This document shows, piece by piece, positions 55,001-64,000 of a DNA stretch of 64,000 nucleotides. The notes below the pieces were generated by a model that was given only the letters and a program-made list of their open reading frames with translations, searched no databases and had not been told where the DNA came from. Origin of the DNA: Auanema rhodensis. Its lineage: Eukaryota > Nematoda > Chromadorea > Rhabditida > Rhabditidae. A program made the position numbers and the translations under genes. Positions within the stretch are counted from its first letter, which is position 1. Each line of letters begins with the position of its first letter. The stretch lies in assembly GCA_964057225.1 (NCBI GenBank), contig OZ059898.1:1302001-1366000 (forward strand). The letters are read 5' to 3'.

Positions 55001-57402
55001 CTTTTTGCTAAATTATTTTGAAATTTTTCGAAAAAATTTTTGTCAAAATGTTTTTGGAAGCAATGTTGAGTGTACATGGAAACTCAACATACAATAATGC
55101 ATCATTTTTCTAACAATCATAACTAATTTTTGTATTAAGCGTTTCTCAATGTAGTATAGTGCATTCGATGCGGATTTTTAAGCTGCGTCGAACTGTGTTA
55201 TCAGATTTGCGCTAGCTTAAAAATGCACCGAGATATCAACTGATATAAGTTCACACTTATATCCTCGATTTTCACCCTGAAGAATTAATTTTTTCGTTGA
55301 ATAACATTGTCCATCGTCTTTGCCTTGAAAAAAGGAATCTAAAAACATCTACTTTTTGCTAAATTATTTTGAAATTTTTCGAAAAAATTTTTGTCAAAAT
55401 GTTTTTGGAAGCAATGTTGAGTGTACATGGAAACTCAACATACACTAATGCATCATTTTTCAAACAATCATAACTAATTTTTGTATTAAGCGTTTCTCAA
55501 TGTAGTATAGTGCATTCGATGCGGATTTTTAAGCTGCGTCGATCTGTGTTATCAGATTTGCGCTAGCTTAAAAATGCACCGAGATATCAACTGATATAAG
55601 TTCACACTTATATCCTCGATTTTCACCCTGAAGAATTAATTTTTTCGTTGAATAACATTGTCCATCGTCTTTGCCTTGAAAAAAGGAATCTAAAAACATC
55701 TACTTTTTGCTAAATTATTCTGAAATTTTTCGAAAAAATTTTTGTCAAAATGTTTTTGGAAGCAATGTTGAGTGTACATGGAAACTCAACATACACTAAT
55801 GCATCATTTTTCAAACGATCATAACTAATTTTTGTATTAAACGTTTTTAATGTAGTATAGTGCATTCGATGCGGATTTTTAAGCTGCGTCGATCTGTGTT
55901 ATCAGATTTGCGCTAGCTTAAAAATGCACCGAGATATCAACTGGTATAAGTTCACACTTATATCCTCGATTTTCACCCTGAAGAATTAATTTTTTCGTCG
56001 AATAACATTGTCCATCGTCTTTGCCTTGAAAAAAGGAATCTAAAAACATCTACTTTTTGCTAAATTATCTTGAAATTTTTCGAAAAAATTTTTGTCAAAA
56101 TGTTTTTGGAAGCAATGTTGAGTGTACATGGAAACTCAACATACACTAATGCATCATTTTTCAAACGATCATAACTAATTTTTGTATTAAGCGTTTCTCA
56201 ATGTAGTATAGTGCATTCGATGCGGATTTTTAAGCTGCGTCGATCTGTGTTATCAGATTTGCGCTAGCTTAAAAATGCACCGAGATATAAACTGATATAA
56301 GTTCACACTTATATCCTCGATTTTCACCCTGAAGAATTAATTTTTTCGTTGAATAACATTGTCCATCGTCTTTACCTTGAAAAAAGGAATCTAAAAACAT
56401 CTACTTTTTGCTAAATTATTTTGAAATTTTTCGAAAAAATTTTTGTCAAAATGTTTTTGGAAGCAATGTTGAGTGTACATGGAAACTCAACATACACTAA
56501 TGCATCATTTTTCAAACGATCATAACTAATTTTTGTATTAAGCGTTTCTCAATGTAGTATAGTGCATTCGATGCGGATTTTTAAGCTGCGTCGTTCTGTG
56601 TTATCAGATTTGCGCTAGCTTAAAAATGCACCGTGATATCAACTGATATAAGTTCACACTTATATCTTCGATTTTCACCCTGAAGAATTAATTTTTTCGT
56701 TGAATAACATTGTCCATCGTCTTTGCCTTGAAAAAAGGAATCTAAAAACATCTACTTTTTGCTAAATTATTTTGAAATTTTTTGAAAAAATTTTTGTCAA
56801 AATGTTTTTGGAAGCAATGTTGAGTGTACATGGAAACTCAACATACACTAATGCATCATTTTTCAAACGATCATAACTAATTTTTGTATTAAGCGTTTCT
56901 CAATGTAGTATAGTGCATTCGATGCGGATTTTCAAGCTGCGTCGTTCTGTGTTATCAGATTTGCGCTAGCTTAAAAATGCACCGAGATATCAACTGATAT
57001 AAGTTCACACTTATATCCTCGATTTTCACCCTGAAGAATTAATTTTTTCGTTGAATAACAATGTCTATCGTCTTTGCCTTAAAAAAAGGAATCTAAAAAC
57101 ATCTACTTTTTGCTAAATTATTTTGAAATTTTTCGAAAAAATTTTTGTCAAAATGTTTTTGGAAGCAATGTTGAGTGTACATGGAAACTCAACATACACT
57201 AATGCATCATTTTTCAAACGATCATAACTAATTTTTGTATTAAGCGTTTTTCAATGTAGTATAGTGCATTCGATGCGGATTTTTAAGCTGCGTCGATCTG
57301 TGTTATCAGATTTGCGCTAGCTTAAAAATGCACCGAGATATCAACTGATATAAGTTCACACTTATATCCTCGATTTTCACCCTGAAGAATTAATTTTTTC
57401 GT
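52033..57402 (+). repeat. 15-unit segmental duplication, copy 2, with 106 bp of overlap
   Basis: Second copy, directly abutting the first. Identity with the upstream sequence continues to 57402 and stops at 57403 (T here, C at 52139), so the matched length is 5370 bp at 5264-bp spacing. I found no difference between the copies by eye at any variant site. The copies are far more alike than any other pair of adjacent blocks in the window, so the event is either very recent or an assembly duplication. Confidence 0.9.
55810..56159 (+). repeat. 350-bp monomer (-1), duplicated copy
   Basis: Same deletion and same linked variants as the unit at 50546, 5264 bp away, carried along by the 15-unit duplication. 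It explains why the duplication spacing is 5264 rather than 5265 bp. Confidence 0.85.
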
Positions 57403-60400
57403 TGAATAACATTGTCCATCGTCTTTGCCTTGAGAAAAGGAATCTAAAAACATCTACTTTTTGCTAAATTATTTTGAAATTTTTCGAAAAAATTTTTGTC
57501 AAAATGTTTTTGGAAGCAATGTTGAGTGTACATGGAAACTCAACATACACTAATGCATCATTTTTCAAACAATCATAACTAATTTTTGTATTAAGCGTTT
57601 CTCAATGTAGTATAGTGCATTCGATGCGGATTTTTAAGCTGCGTCGATCTGTGTTATCAGATTTGCGCTAGCTTAAAAATGCACCGAGATATCAACTGAT
57701 ATAAGTTCACACTTATATCCTCGATTTTCACCCTGAAGAATTAATTTTTTCGTTGAATAACATTGTCCATCGTCTTTGCCTTGAAAAAAGGAATCTAAAA
57801 ACATCTACTTTTTGCTAAATTATTTTGAAATTTTTCGAAAAAATTTTTGTCAAAATGTTTTTGGAAGCAATGTTGAGTGTACATGGAAACTCAACATACA
57901 CTAATGCATCATTTTTCAAACGATCATAACTAATTTTTATATTAAACGTTTTTCAATGTAGTATAGTGCATTCGATGCGGATTTTTAAGCTGCGTCGATC
58001 TGTGTTATCAGATTTGCGCTAGCTTAAAAATGCACCGAGATATCAACTGGTATAAGTTCACACTTATATCCTCGATTTTCACCCTGAAGAATTAATTTTT
58101 TCGTCGAATAACATTGTCCATCGTCTTTGCCTTGAAAAAAGGAATCTAAAAACATCTACTTTTTGCTAAATTATCTTGAAATTTTTCGAAAAAATTTTTG
58201 TCAAAATGTTTTTGGAAGCAATGTTGAGTGTACATGGAAACTCAACATACACTAATGCATCATTTTTCAAACGATCATAACTAATTTTTGTATTAAGCGT
58301 TTCTCAATGTAGTATAGTGCATTCGATGCGGATTTTTAAGCTGCGTCGATCTGTGTTATCAGATTTGCGCTAGCTTAAAAATGCACCGAGATATCAACTG
58401 ATATAAGTTCACACTTATATCCTCGATTTTCACCCTGAAGAATTAATTTTTTCGTCGAATAACATTGTCCATCGTCTTTGCCTTGAAAAAAGGAATCTAA
58501 AAACATCTACTTTTTGCTAAATTATCTTGAAATTTTTCGAAAAAATTTTTGTCAAAATGTTTTTGGAAGCAATGTTGAGTGTACATGGAAACTCAACATA
58601 CACTAATGCATCATTTTTCAAACGATCATAACTAATTTTTGTATTAAGCGTTTCTCAATGTAGTATAGTGCATTCGATGCGGATTTTTAAGCTGCGTCGA
58701 TCTGTGTTATCAGATTTGCGCTAGCTTAAAAATGCACCGAGATATCAACTGATATAAGTTCACACTTATATCCTCGATTTTCACCCTGAAGAATTAATTT
58801 TTTCGTTGAATAACATTGTCCATCGTCTTTGCCTTGAAAAAAGGAATCTAAAAACGTCTACTTTTTGCTAAATTATTTTGAAATTTTTCGAAAAAATTTT
58901 TGTCAAAATGTTTTTGGAAGCAATATTGAGTGTACATGGAAACTCAACATACACTAATGCATCATTTTTCAAACGATCATAACTAATTTTTGTATTAAGC
59001 GTTTCTCAATGTAGTATAGTGCATTCGATGCGGATTTTTAAGCTGCATCGATCTGTGTTATCAGATTTGCGCTAGCTTAAAAATGCACCGAGATATCAAC
59101 TGATATAAGTTCACACTTATATCCTCGATTTTCACCCTGAAGAATTAATTTTTTCGTTGAATAACATTGTCCATCGTCTTTGCCTTGAAAAAAGGAATCT
59201 AAAAACATCTACTTTTTGCTAAATTATTTTGAAATTTTTCGAAAAAATTTTTGTCAAAATGTTTTTGGAAGCAATGTTGAGTGTACATGGAAACTCAACA
59301 TACACTAATGCATCATTTTTCAAACGATCATAACTAATTTTTGTATTAAACGTTTTTCAATGTAGTATAGTGCATTCGATGCGGATTTTTAAGCTGCGTC
59401 GATCTGTGTTATCAGATTTGCGCTAGCTTAAAAATGCACCGAGATATCAACTGGTATAAGTTCACACTTATATCCTCGATTTTCACCCTGAAAAATTAAT
59501 TTTTTCGTCGAATAACATTGTCCATCGTCTTTGCCTTGAAAAAAGGAATCTAAAAACATCTACTTTTTGCTAAATTATCTTGAAATTTTTCGAAAAAATT
59601 TTTGTCAAAATGTTTTTGGAAGCAATGTTGAGTGTACATGGAAACTCAACATACACTAATGCATCATTTTTCAAACGATCATAACTAATTTTTGTATTAA
59701 GCGTTTCTCAATGTAATATAGTGCATTCGATGCGGATTTTTAAGCTGCGTCGATCTGTGTTATCAGATTTGCGCTAGCTTGAAAATGCACCGAGATATAA
59801 ACTGATATAAGTTCACACTTATATCCTCGATTTTCACCCTGAAGAATTAATTTTTTCGTTGAATAACATTGTCCATCGTTTTTGCCTTGAAAAAAGGAAT
59901 CTAAAAACATCTACTTTTTGCTGAATTATTTTGAAATTTTTCGAAAAAATTTTTGTCAAAATGTTTTTGGAAGCAATGTTGAGTGTACATGGAAACTCAA
60001 CATACACTAATGCATCATTTTTCAAACGATCATAACTAATTTTTGTATTAAGCGTTTCTCAATGTAGTATAGTGCATTCGATGCGGATTTTTAAGCTGCA
60101 TCGATCTGTGTTATCAGATTTGCGCTAGCTTAAAAATGCACCGAGATATAAACTGATATAAGTTCACACTTATATCCTCGATTTTCACCCTGAAGAATTA
60201 ATTTTTTCGTTGAATAACATTGTCCATCGTCTTTGCCTTGAAAAAAGGAATCTAAAAACATCTACTTTTTGCTAAATTATTTTGAAATTTTTCGAAAAAA
60301 TTTTTGTCAAAATGTTTTTGGAAGCAATGTTGAGTGTACATGGAAACTCAACATACACTAATGCATCATTTTTCAAACGATCATAACTAATTTTTGTATT

Positions 60401-62476
60401 AAGCGTTTCTCAATGTAGTATAGTGCATTCGATGCGGATTTTTAAGCTGCATCGATCTGTGTTATCAGATTTGCGCTAGCTTAAAAATGCACCGAGATAT
60501 AAACTGATATAAGTTCACACTTATATCCTCGATTTTCACCCTGAAGAATTAATTTTTTCGTTGAATAACATTGTCCATCGTCTTTGCCTTGAAAAAAGGA
60601 ATCTAAAAACATCTACTTTTTGCTAAATTATTTTGAAATTTTTCGAAAAAATTTTTGTCAAAATGTTTTTGGAAGCAATGTTGAGTGTACATGGAAGCTC
60701 AACATACACTAATGCATCATTTTTCAAACGATCATAACTAATTTTTGTATTAAGCGTTTCTCAATGTAGTATAGTGCATTCGATGCGGATTTTTAAGCTG
60801 CGTCGATCTGTGTTATCAGATTTCCGCTAGCTTAAAAATGCACCGAGATATAAACTGATATAAGTTCACACTTATATCCTCGATTTTCACCCTGAAGAAT
60901 TAATTTTTTCGTTGAATAACATTGTCCATCGTCTTTGCCTTGAAAGAAGGAATCTAAAAACATCTACTTTCTGCTAAATTATTTTGAAATTTTTCGAAAA
61001 AATTTTTGTCAAAATGTTTTTGGAAGCAATGTTGAGTGTACATGGAAACTCAACATACACTAATGCATCATTTTTCAAACGATCATAACTAATTTTTGTA
61101 TTAAGCGTTTCTCAATGTAGTATAGTGCATTCGATGCGGATTTTTAAGCTGCGTCGATCTGTGTTATCAGATTTGCGCTAGCTTAAAAATGCACCGAGAT
61201 ATAAATTGATATAAGTTCACACTTATATCCTCGATTTTCACCCTGAAGAATTAATTTTTTCGTTGAATAACATTGTCCATCGTCTTTGCCTTGAAAAAAG
61301 GAATCTAAAACATCTACTTTTTGCTAAATTATTTTGAAATTTTTCGAAAAAATTTTTGTCAAAATGTTTTTGGAAGCAATGTTGAGTGTACATGGAAACT
61401 CAACATACACTAATGCATCATTTTTCAAACGATCATAACTAATTTTTGTATTAAGCGTTTCTCAATGTAGTATAGTGCATTCGATGCGGATTTTTAAGCT
61501 GCGTCGTTCTGTGTTATCAGATTTGCGCTAGCTTAAAAATGCACCGAGATATCAACTGATATAAGTTCACACTTATATCCTCGATTTTCACCCTGAAGAA
61601 TTAATTTTTTCGTTGAATAACATTGTCCATCGTCTTTGCCTTGAAAAAAGGAATCTAAAAACATCTACTTTTTGCTAAATTATTTTGAAATTTTTCGAAA
61701 AAATTTTTGTCAAAATGTTTTTGGAAGCAATGTTGAGTGTACATGGAAACTCAACATACACTAATGCATCATTTTTCAAACGATCATAACTAATTTTTGT
61801 ATTAAGCGTTTCTCAATGTAGTATAGTGCATTCGATGCGGATTTTTAAGCTGCGTCGATCTGTGTTATCAGATTTGCGCTAGCTTAAAAATGCACCGAGA
61901 TATAAACTGATATAAGTTCACACTTATATCCTCGATTTTCACCCTGAAGAATTAATTTTTTCGTTGAATAACATTGTCCATCGTCTTTGCCTTGAAAAAA
62001 GGAATCTAAAAACATCTACTTTTTGCTAAATTATTTTGAAATTTTTCGAAAAAATTTTTGTCAAAATGTTTTTGGAAGCAATGTTGAGTGTACATAGAAA
62101 CTCAACATACACTAATGCATCATTTTTCAAACGATCATAACTAATTTTTGTATTAAGCGTTTCTCAATGTAGTATAGTGCATTCGATGCGGATTTTTAAG
62201 CTGCGTCGTTCTGTGTTATCAGATTTGCGCTAGCTTAAAAATGCACCGAGATATCAACTGATATAAGTTCACACTTATATCCTCGATTTTCACCCTGAAG
62301 AATTAATTTTTTCGTTGAATAACATTGTCCATCGTCTTTGCCTTGAAAAAAGGAATCTAAAAACATCTACTTTTTGCTAAATTATTTTGAAATTTTTCGA
62401 AAAAATTTTTGTCAAAATGTTTTTGGAAGCAATGTTGAGTGTACATGGAAACTCAACATACACTAATGCATCATTT
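57403..62476 (+). repeat. Array segment after the 15-unit duplication, units 164 (part) to 178
   Basis: Units 166 (57915) and 170 (59319) share ATTAAACGTTTTTCAATG and CTGGTATAAG, with unit 166 also having TTTTATATTAA. They are four units apart and each is preceded by C130 units. Scattered private changes are frequent here: CTTGAGAAAAGG near 57433, AAACGTC near 58856, CAATATTG near 58924, GCTGCATCG near 59046, 60099 and 60450, TGTAATATAG near 59716, TTTCCGC near 60823 and GAAAGAAGG near 60946. Private substitutions and the nearby inversion fit a less homogenised stretch near an array break. No other sequence is inserted. Confidence 0.65.
61074..61423 (+). repeat. 350-bp monomer (-1)
   Basis: GAATCTAAAACATC has four A where other units have five, near 61306-61309: a one-base loss in a homopolymer. 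The unit also has a private ATAAATTGATAT near 61206. A homopolymer length change is also a typical sequencing error, so this one is the least certain of the four indels. Confidence 0.7.
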
Positions 62477-62572
62477 TTCAAACGATCATAACTAATTTTT
62501 GTATTAAGCGTTTCTCAATGTAGTATAGTGCATTCGATGCGGATTTTTAAGCTGCGTCGATCTGTGTTATCA

Positions 62573-62766
62573 GATTTGCGCTAGCTTAAAAATGCACCGA
62601 GATATAAACTGATATAAGTTCACACTTATATCCTCGATTTTCACCCTGAAGAATTAATGACAATGTTATTCGACGAAAAAATTAATTCTTCAGGGTGAAA
62701 ATCGAGGATATAAGTGTGAACTTACATCAGTTGATATCTCGGTGCATTTTTAAGCTAGCGCAAATC
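62573..62766. repeat. Orientation switch: near-palindrome with 86-bp arms and 22-bp spacer
   Basis: The + strand array stops at p182 (62658, GAAGAATTAAT) and sequence continues at p204 in reverse (62659, GACAATGTT). Left arm 62573-62658 and right arm 62681-62766 are reverse complements with two mismatches in 86 bp (TTATATCAG/TTACATCAG and GATATAAAC/GATATCAAC). The spacer is 62659-62680. The right side carries TTCGTCG and C130, which the left unit lacks, so it is not an exact copy of the adjacent strand. That weighs against a simple foldback read artefact but does not exclude misassembly. Confidence 0.9.
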
Positions 62767-62767
62767 A
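62766..62767. other. 72-bp deletion breakpoint in first minus-strand unit
   Basis: AGCGCAAATC is followed directly by AAAAATTAGTT, so p25-p96 are missing on the minus strand. The complete minus-strand unit shows the missing part at 63046-63117. At most one base of microhomology (C) is present. The deletion removes half of the nested inverted repeat and lies 86 bp from the end of the palindrome spacer, exactly where the long arm identity ends. Confidence 0.9.
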
Positions 62768-63539
62768 AAAATTAGTTATGATCGTTTGAAAAATGATGCA
62801 TTAGTGTATGTTGAGTTTCCATGTACACTCAACATTGCTTCCAAAAACATTTTGACAAAAATTTTTTCGAAAAATTTCAAAATAATTTAGCAAAAAGTAG
62901 ATGTTTTAAGATTCCTTTTTTCAAGGCAAAGACGATGGACAATGTTATTCAACGAAAAAATTAATTCTTCAGGGTGAAAATCGAAGATATAAGTGTGAAC
63001 TTATATCAGTTGATATCTCGGTGCATTTTTAAGCTAGCGCAAATCTGATAACACAGAACGACGCAGCTTAAAAATCCGCATCGAATGCACTATACTACAT
63101 TGAGAAACGCTTAATACAAAAATTAGTTATGATCGTTTGAAAAATGATGCATTAGTGTATGTTGAGTTTCCATGTACACTCAACATTGCTTCCAAAAACA
63201 TTTTGACAAAAATTTTTTCGAAAAATTTCAAAATAATTTAGCAAAAAGTAGATGTTTTTAGATTCCTTTTTTCAAGGCAAAGACGATGGACAATGTTATT
63301 CAACGAAAAAATTAATTCTTCAGGGTGAAAATCGAGGATATAAGTGTGAACTTATATCAGTTTATATCTCGGTGCATTTTTAAGCTAGCGCAAATCTGAT
63401 AACACAGATCGACGCAGCTTAAAAATCCGCATCGAATGCACTATACTACATTGAGAAACGCTTAATACAAAAATTAGTTATGATCGTTTGAAAAATGATG
63501 CATTAGTGTATGTTGAGTTTCCATGTACACTCAACATTG

Positions 63540-63541
63540 CG
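63540..63541. other. 115-bp deletion breakpoint in minus-strand unit
   Basis: CTCAACATTGC is followed directly by GAAAAAATTAATTC. Positions p189-p303 are missing and the unit is 236 bp long. One base (C) is ambiguous at the join. The removed part includes the A/T-tract palindrome but not the ATGTTGAGT dyad. Together with the 72-bp deletion this gives two large deletions in 1.3 kb, against none in the 62.6 kb of + strand array. Confidence 0.9.
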
Positions 63542-64000
63542 AAAAAATTAATTCTTCAGGGTGAAAATCGAGGATATAAGTGTGAACTTATATCAGTTGA
63601 TATCTCGGTGCATTTTTAAGCTAGCGCAAATCTGATAACACAGAACGACGCAGCTTAAAAATCCGCATCGAATGCACTATACTACATTGAGAAACGCTTA
63701 ATACAAAAATTAGTTATGATCGTTTGAAAAATGATGCATTAGTGTATGTTGAGTTTCCATGTACACTCAACATTGCTTCCAAAAACATTTTGACAAAAAT
63801 TTTTTCGAAAAATTTCAAAATAATTTAGCAAAAAGTAGATGTTTTTAGATTCCTTTTTTCAAGGCAAAGACGATGGACAATGTTATTCAACGAAAAAATT
63901 AATTCTTCAGAGTGAAAATCGAAGATATAAGTGTGAACTTATATCAGTTGATATCTCGGTGCATTTTTAAGCTAGCGCAAATCTGATAACACAGAACGAC

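Larger units (their letters stand above)
1..62658 (+). repeat. Satellite DNA array, 351-bp monomer, about 178.5 direct copies
   Basis: Head-to-tail tandem array with no interruption by other sequence. The landmark TTCAAACGAT (or ..AAT) recurs every 351 bp, for example at 1, 352, 703, 1054, 34751, 41069 and 62477. From base 1 to 62476 there are 178 units, and unit 179 runs from 62477 to p182 at 62658, where orientation switches. Only four single-base indels disturb the register. Units differ by scattered substitutions, usually a handful per 351 bp, many of them shared by groups of units. Every frame is closed by frequent stops, so no gene is called anywhere in this span. Known of such arrays: they usually form centromeric or pericentromeric heterochromatin. 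The monomer length is close to two nucleosome repeats. I do not recognise the family, so species and centromere function are inference. Confidence 0.98.
37559..62658 (+). repeat. Array domain B: units 108-179, GATATCAAC-rich
   Basis: From here most units have C at p130, and T84 (GTCGTTCTG) occurs without T61. C191 (TTCGTCG) often goes with C261 (TTATCTTG), and TATCTTCG (T157) appears in several units between 37559 and 41770 and again near 51400 and 56665. A separate subtype has TTCTAACAATC, mostly with GTCGAACTG, and is entered through ATACAATAATG at the end of the preceding unit; it occurs at 45281, 45983, 48440, 48791, 49142, 49844 and their copies 5264 bp downstream. Subtypes x, y, w and v are absent; z appears only at 38612 and 42122. 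From about 60021 to 62658 units return to the majority type, with T84+C130 units at 61424 and 62126. Confidence 0.75.
62659..64000 (-). repeat. Minus-strand satellite array, about 3.5 units, continuing past the window
   Basis: Reverse-complement units end at GATCGTTTGAA: a partial unit 62659-62790 (p204 to p1, with 72 bp missing), full units 62791-63141 and 63142-63492, a shortened unit 63493-63728 (236 bp) and a partial unit 63729-64000 (p351 to p80). Subtypes read T84+C130+T157, majority, T84+C130, then T84+C130+T157 again, which are domain B types; T157 units otherwise lie at 37.6-41.8 kb and near 51.4 and 56.7 kb. There is no gene or other sequence here. Confidence 0.92.

Noticed and set aside
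59834-60025. 63-codon open frame on the minus strand
   Set aside because: It is satellite sequence in one unit only, opened by a single substitution that removes a TAG found in the other units. It starts at TTG, has no recognisable domain and no ribosome-binding or promoter context, and the same region in the other 177 units is closed.
1-62658. CRISPR array or other prokaryotic repeat-spacer structure
   Set aside because: The repeat is a continuous 351-bp tandem unit with no unique spacers and no neighbouring genes. The length and homogeneity fit eukaryotic satellite DNA.
62573-62766. Rho-independent terminator or transposon terminal inverted repeats
   Set aside because: Both arms are satellite monomer sequence read in opposite directions, the internal 22 bp are also monomer (p204 to p183), and there is no transposase, target-site duplication or foreign sequence.

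Overview
The whole window is satellite DNA. I find no supportable protein-coding or RNA gene, mobile element, CRISPR array or unique sequence anywhere in it. A 351-bp, AT-rich monomer (108 G+C in the first unit, about 31 % GC) is repeated head to tail on the + strand from base 1 to 62658: 178 complete units plus a 182-bp partial one. The array then flips orientation, and the last 1342 bp carry the same monomer on the minus strand, with two internal deletions. A tandem array this long, homogeneous and free of genes points to a eukaryotic centromeric or pericentromeric heterochromatin block. CpG is not depleted in the monomer (11 seen in the first unit, about 8 expected from its base counts), which argues against a heavily CpG-methylated vertebrate. 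The base composition and A/T-tract style remind me of insect satellites, but that is an impression and I do not recognise the family. Monomer positions below are written p1-p351, with p1 the first base of the window (unit begins TTCAAAC).

Layout. (1) 1-37558, about 107 units: built mostly from recurring monomer subtypes that I name x, y, z, w, v, s and t from linked single-base variants. They are arranged in higher-order blocks: an x-y dimer seen 12 times, a w-v-s-t cassette seen 6 times, a tandemly duplicated 12-unit block (7021-11232 and 11233-15444), a 7-unit block repeated at 8-unit spacing (20359-22815 and 23167-25624) and a tandem 3-unit duplication (25976-28081). (2) 37559-62658, about 72 units: subtypes x, y, w and v are gone, z is rare, and most units carry C at p130 (GATATCAAC). 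This part contains a 15-unit, 5264-bp tandem duplication whose copies agree at every private variant I compared (46769-52032 and 52033-57402). (3) 62573-62766: the orientation switch, a near-palindrome with 86-bp arms around a 22-bp spacer. (4) 62659-64000: minus-strand units with deletions of 72 and 115 bp.

Monomer register is almost perfect. Unit starts fit a strict 351-bp grid with only four single-base length changes visible in 178 units (+1 near 23650, -1 near 50583, -1 near 55847, -1 near 61309). Two of the four are the same event copied by the 15-unit duplication. The history readable here is one of unequal exchange or segmental amplification at several block sizes, plus local conversion and one inversion, rather than of genes working together. 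Because everything is near-identical repeat, copy number, the perfect 15-unit duplication and the inversion all depend on correct assembly, which the sequence alone cannot prove.
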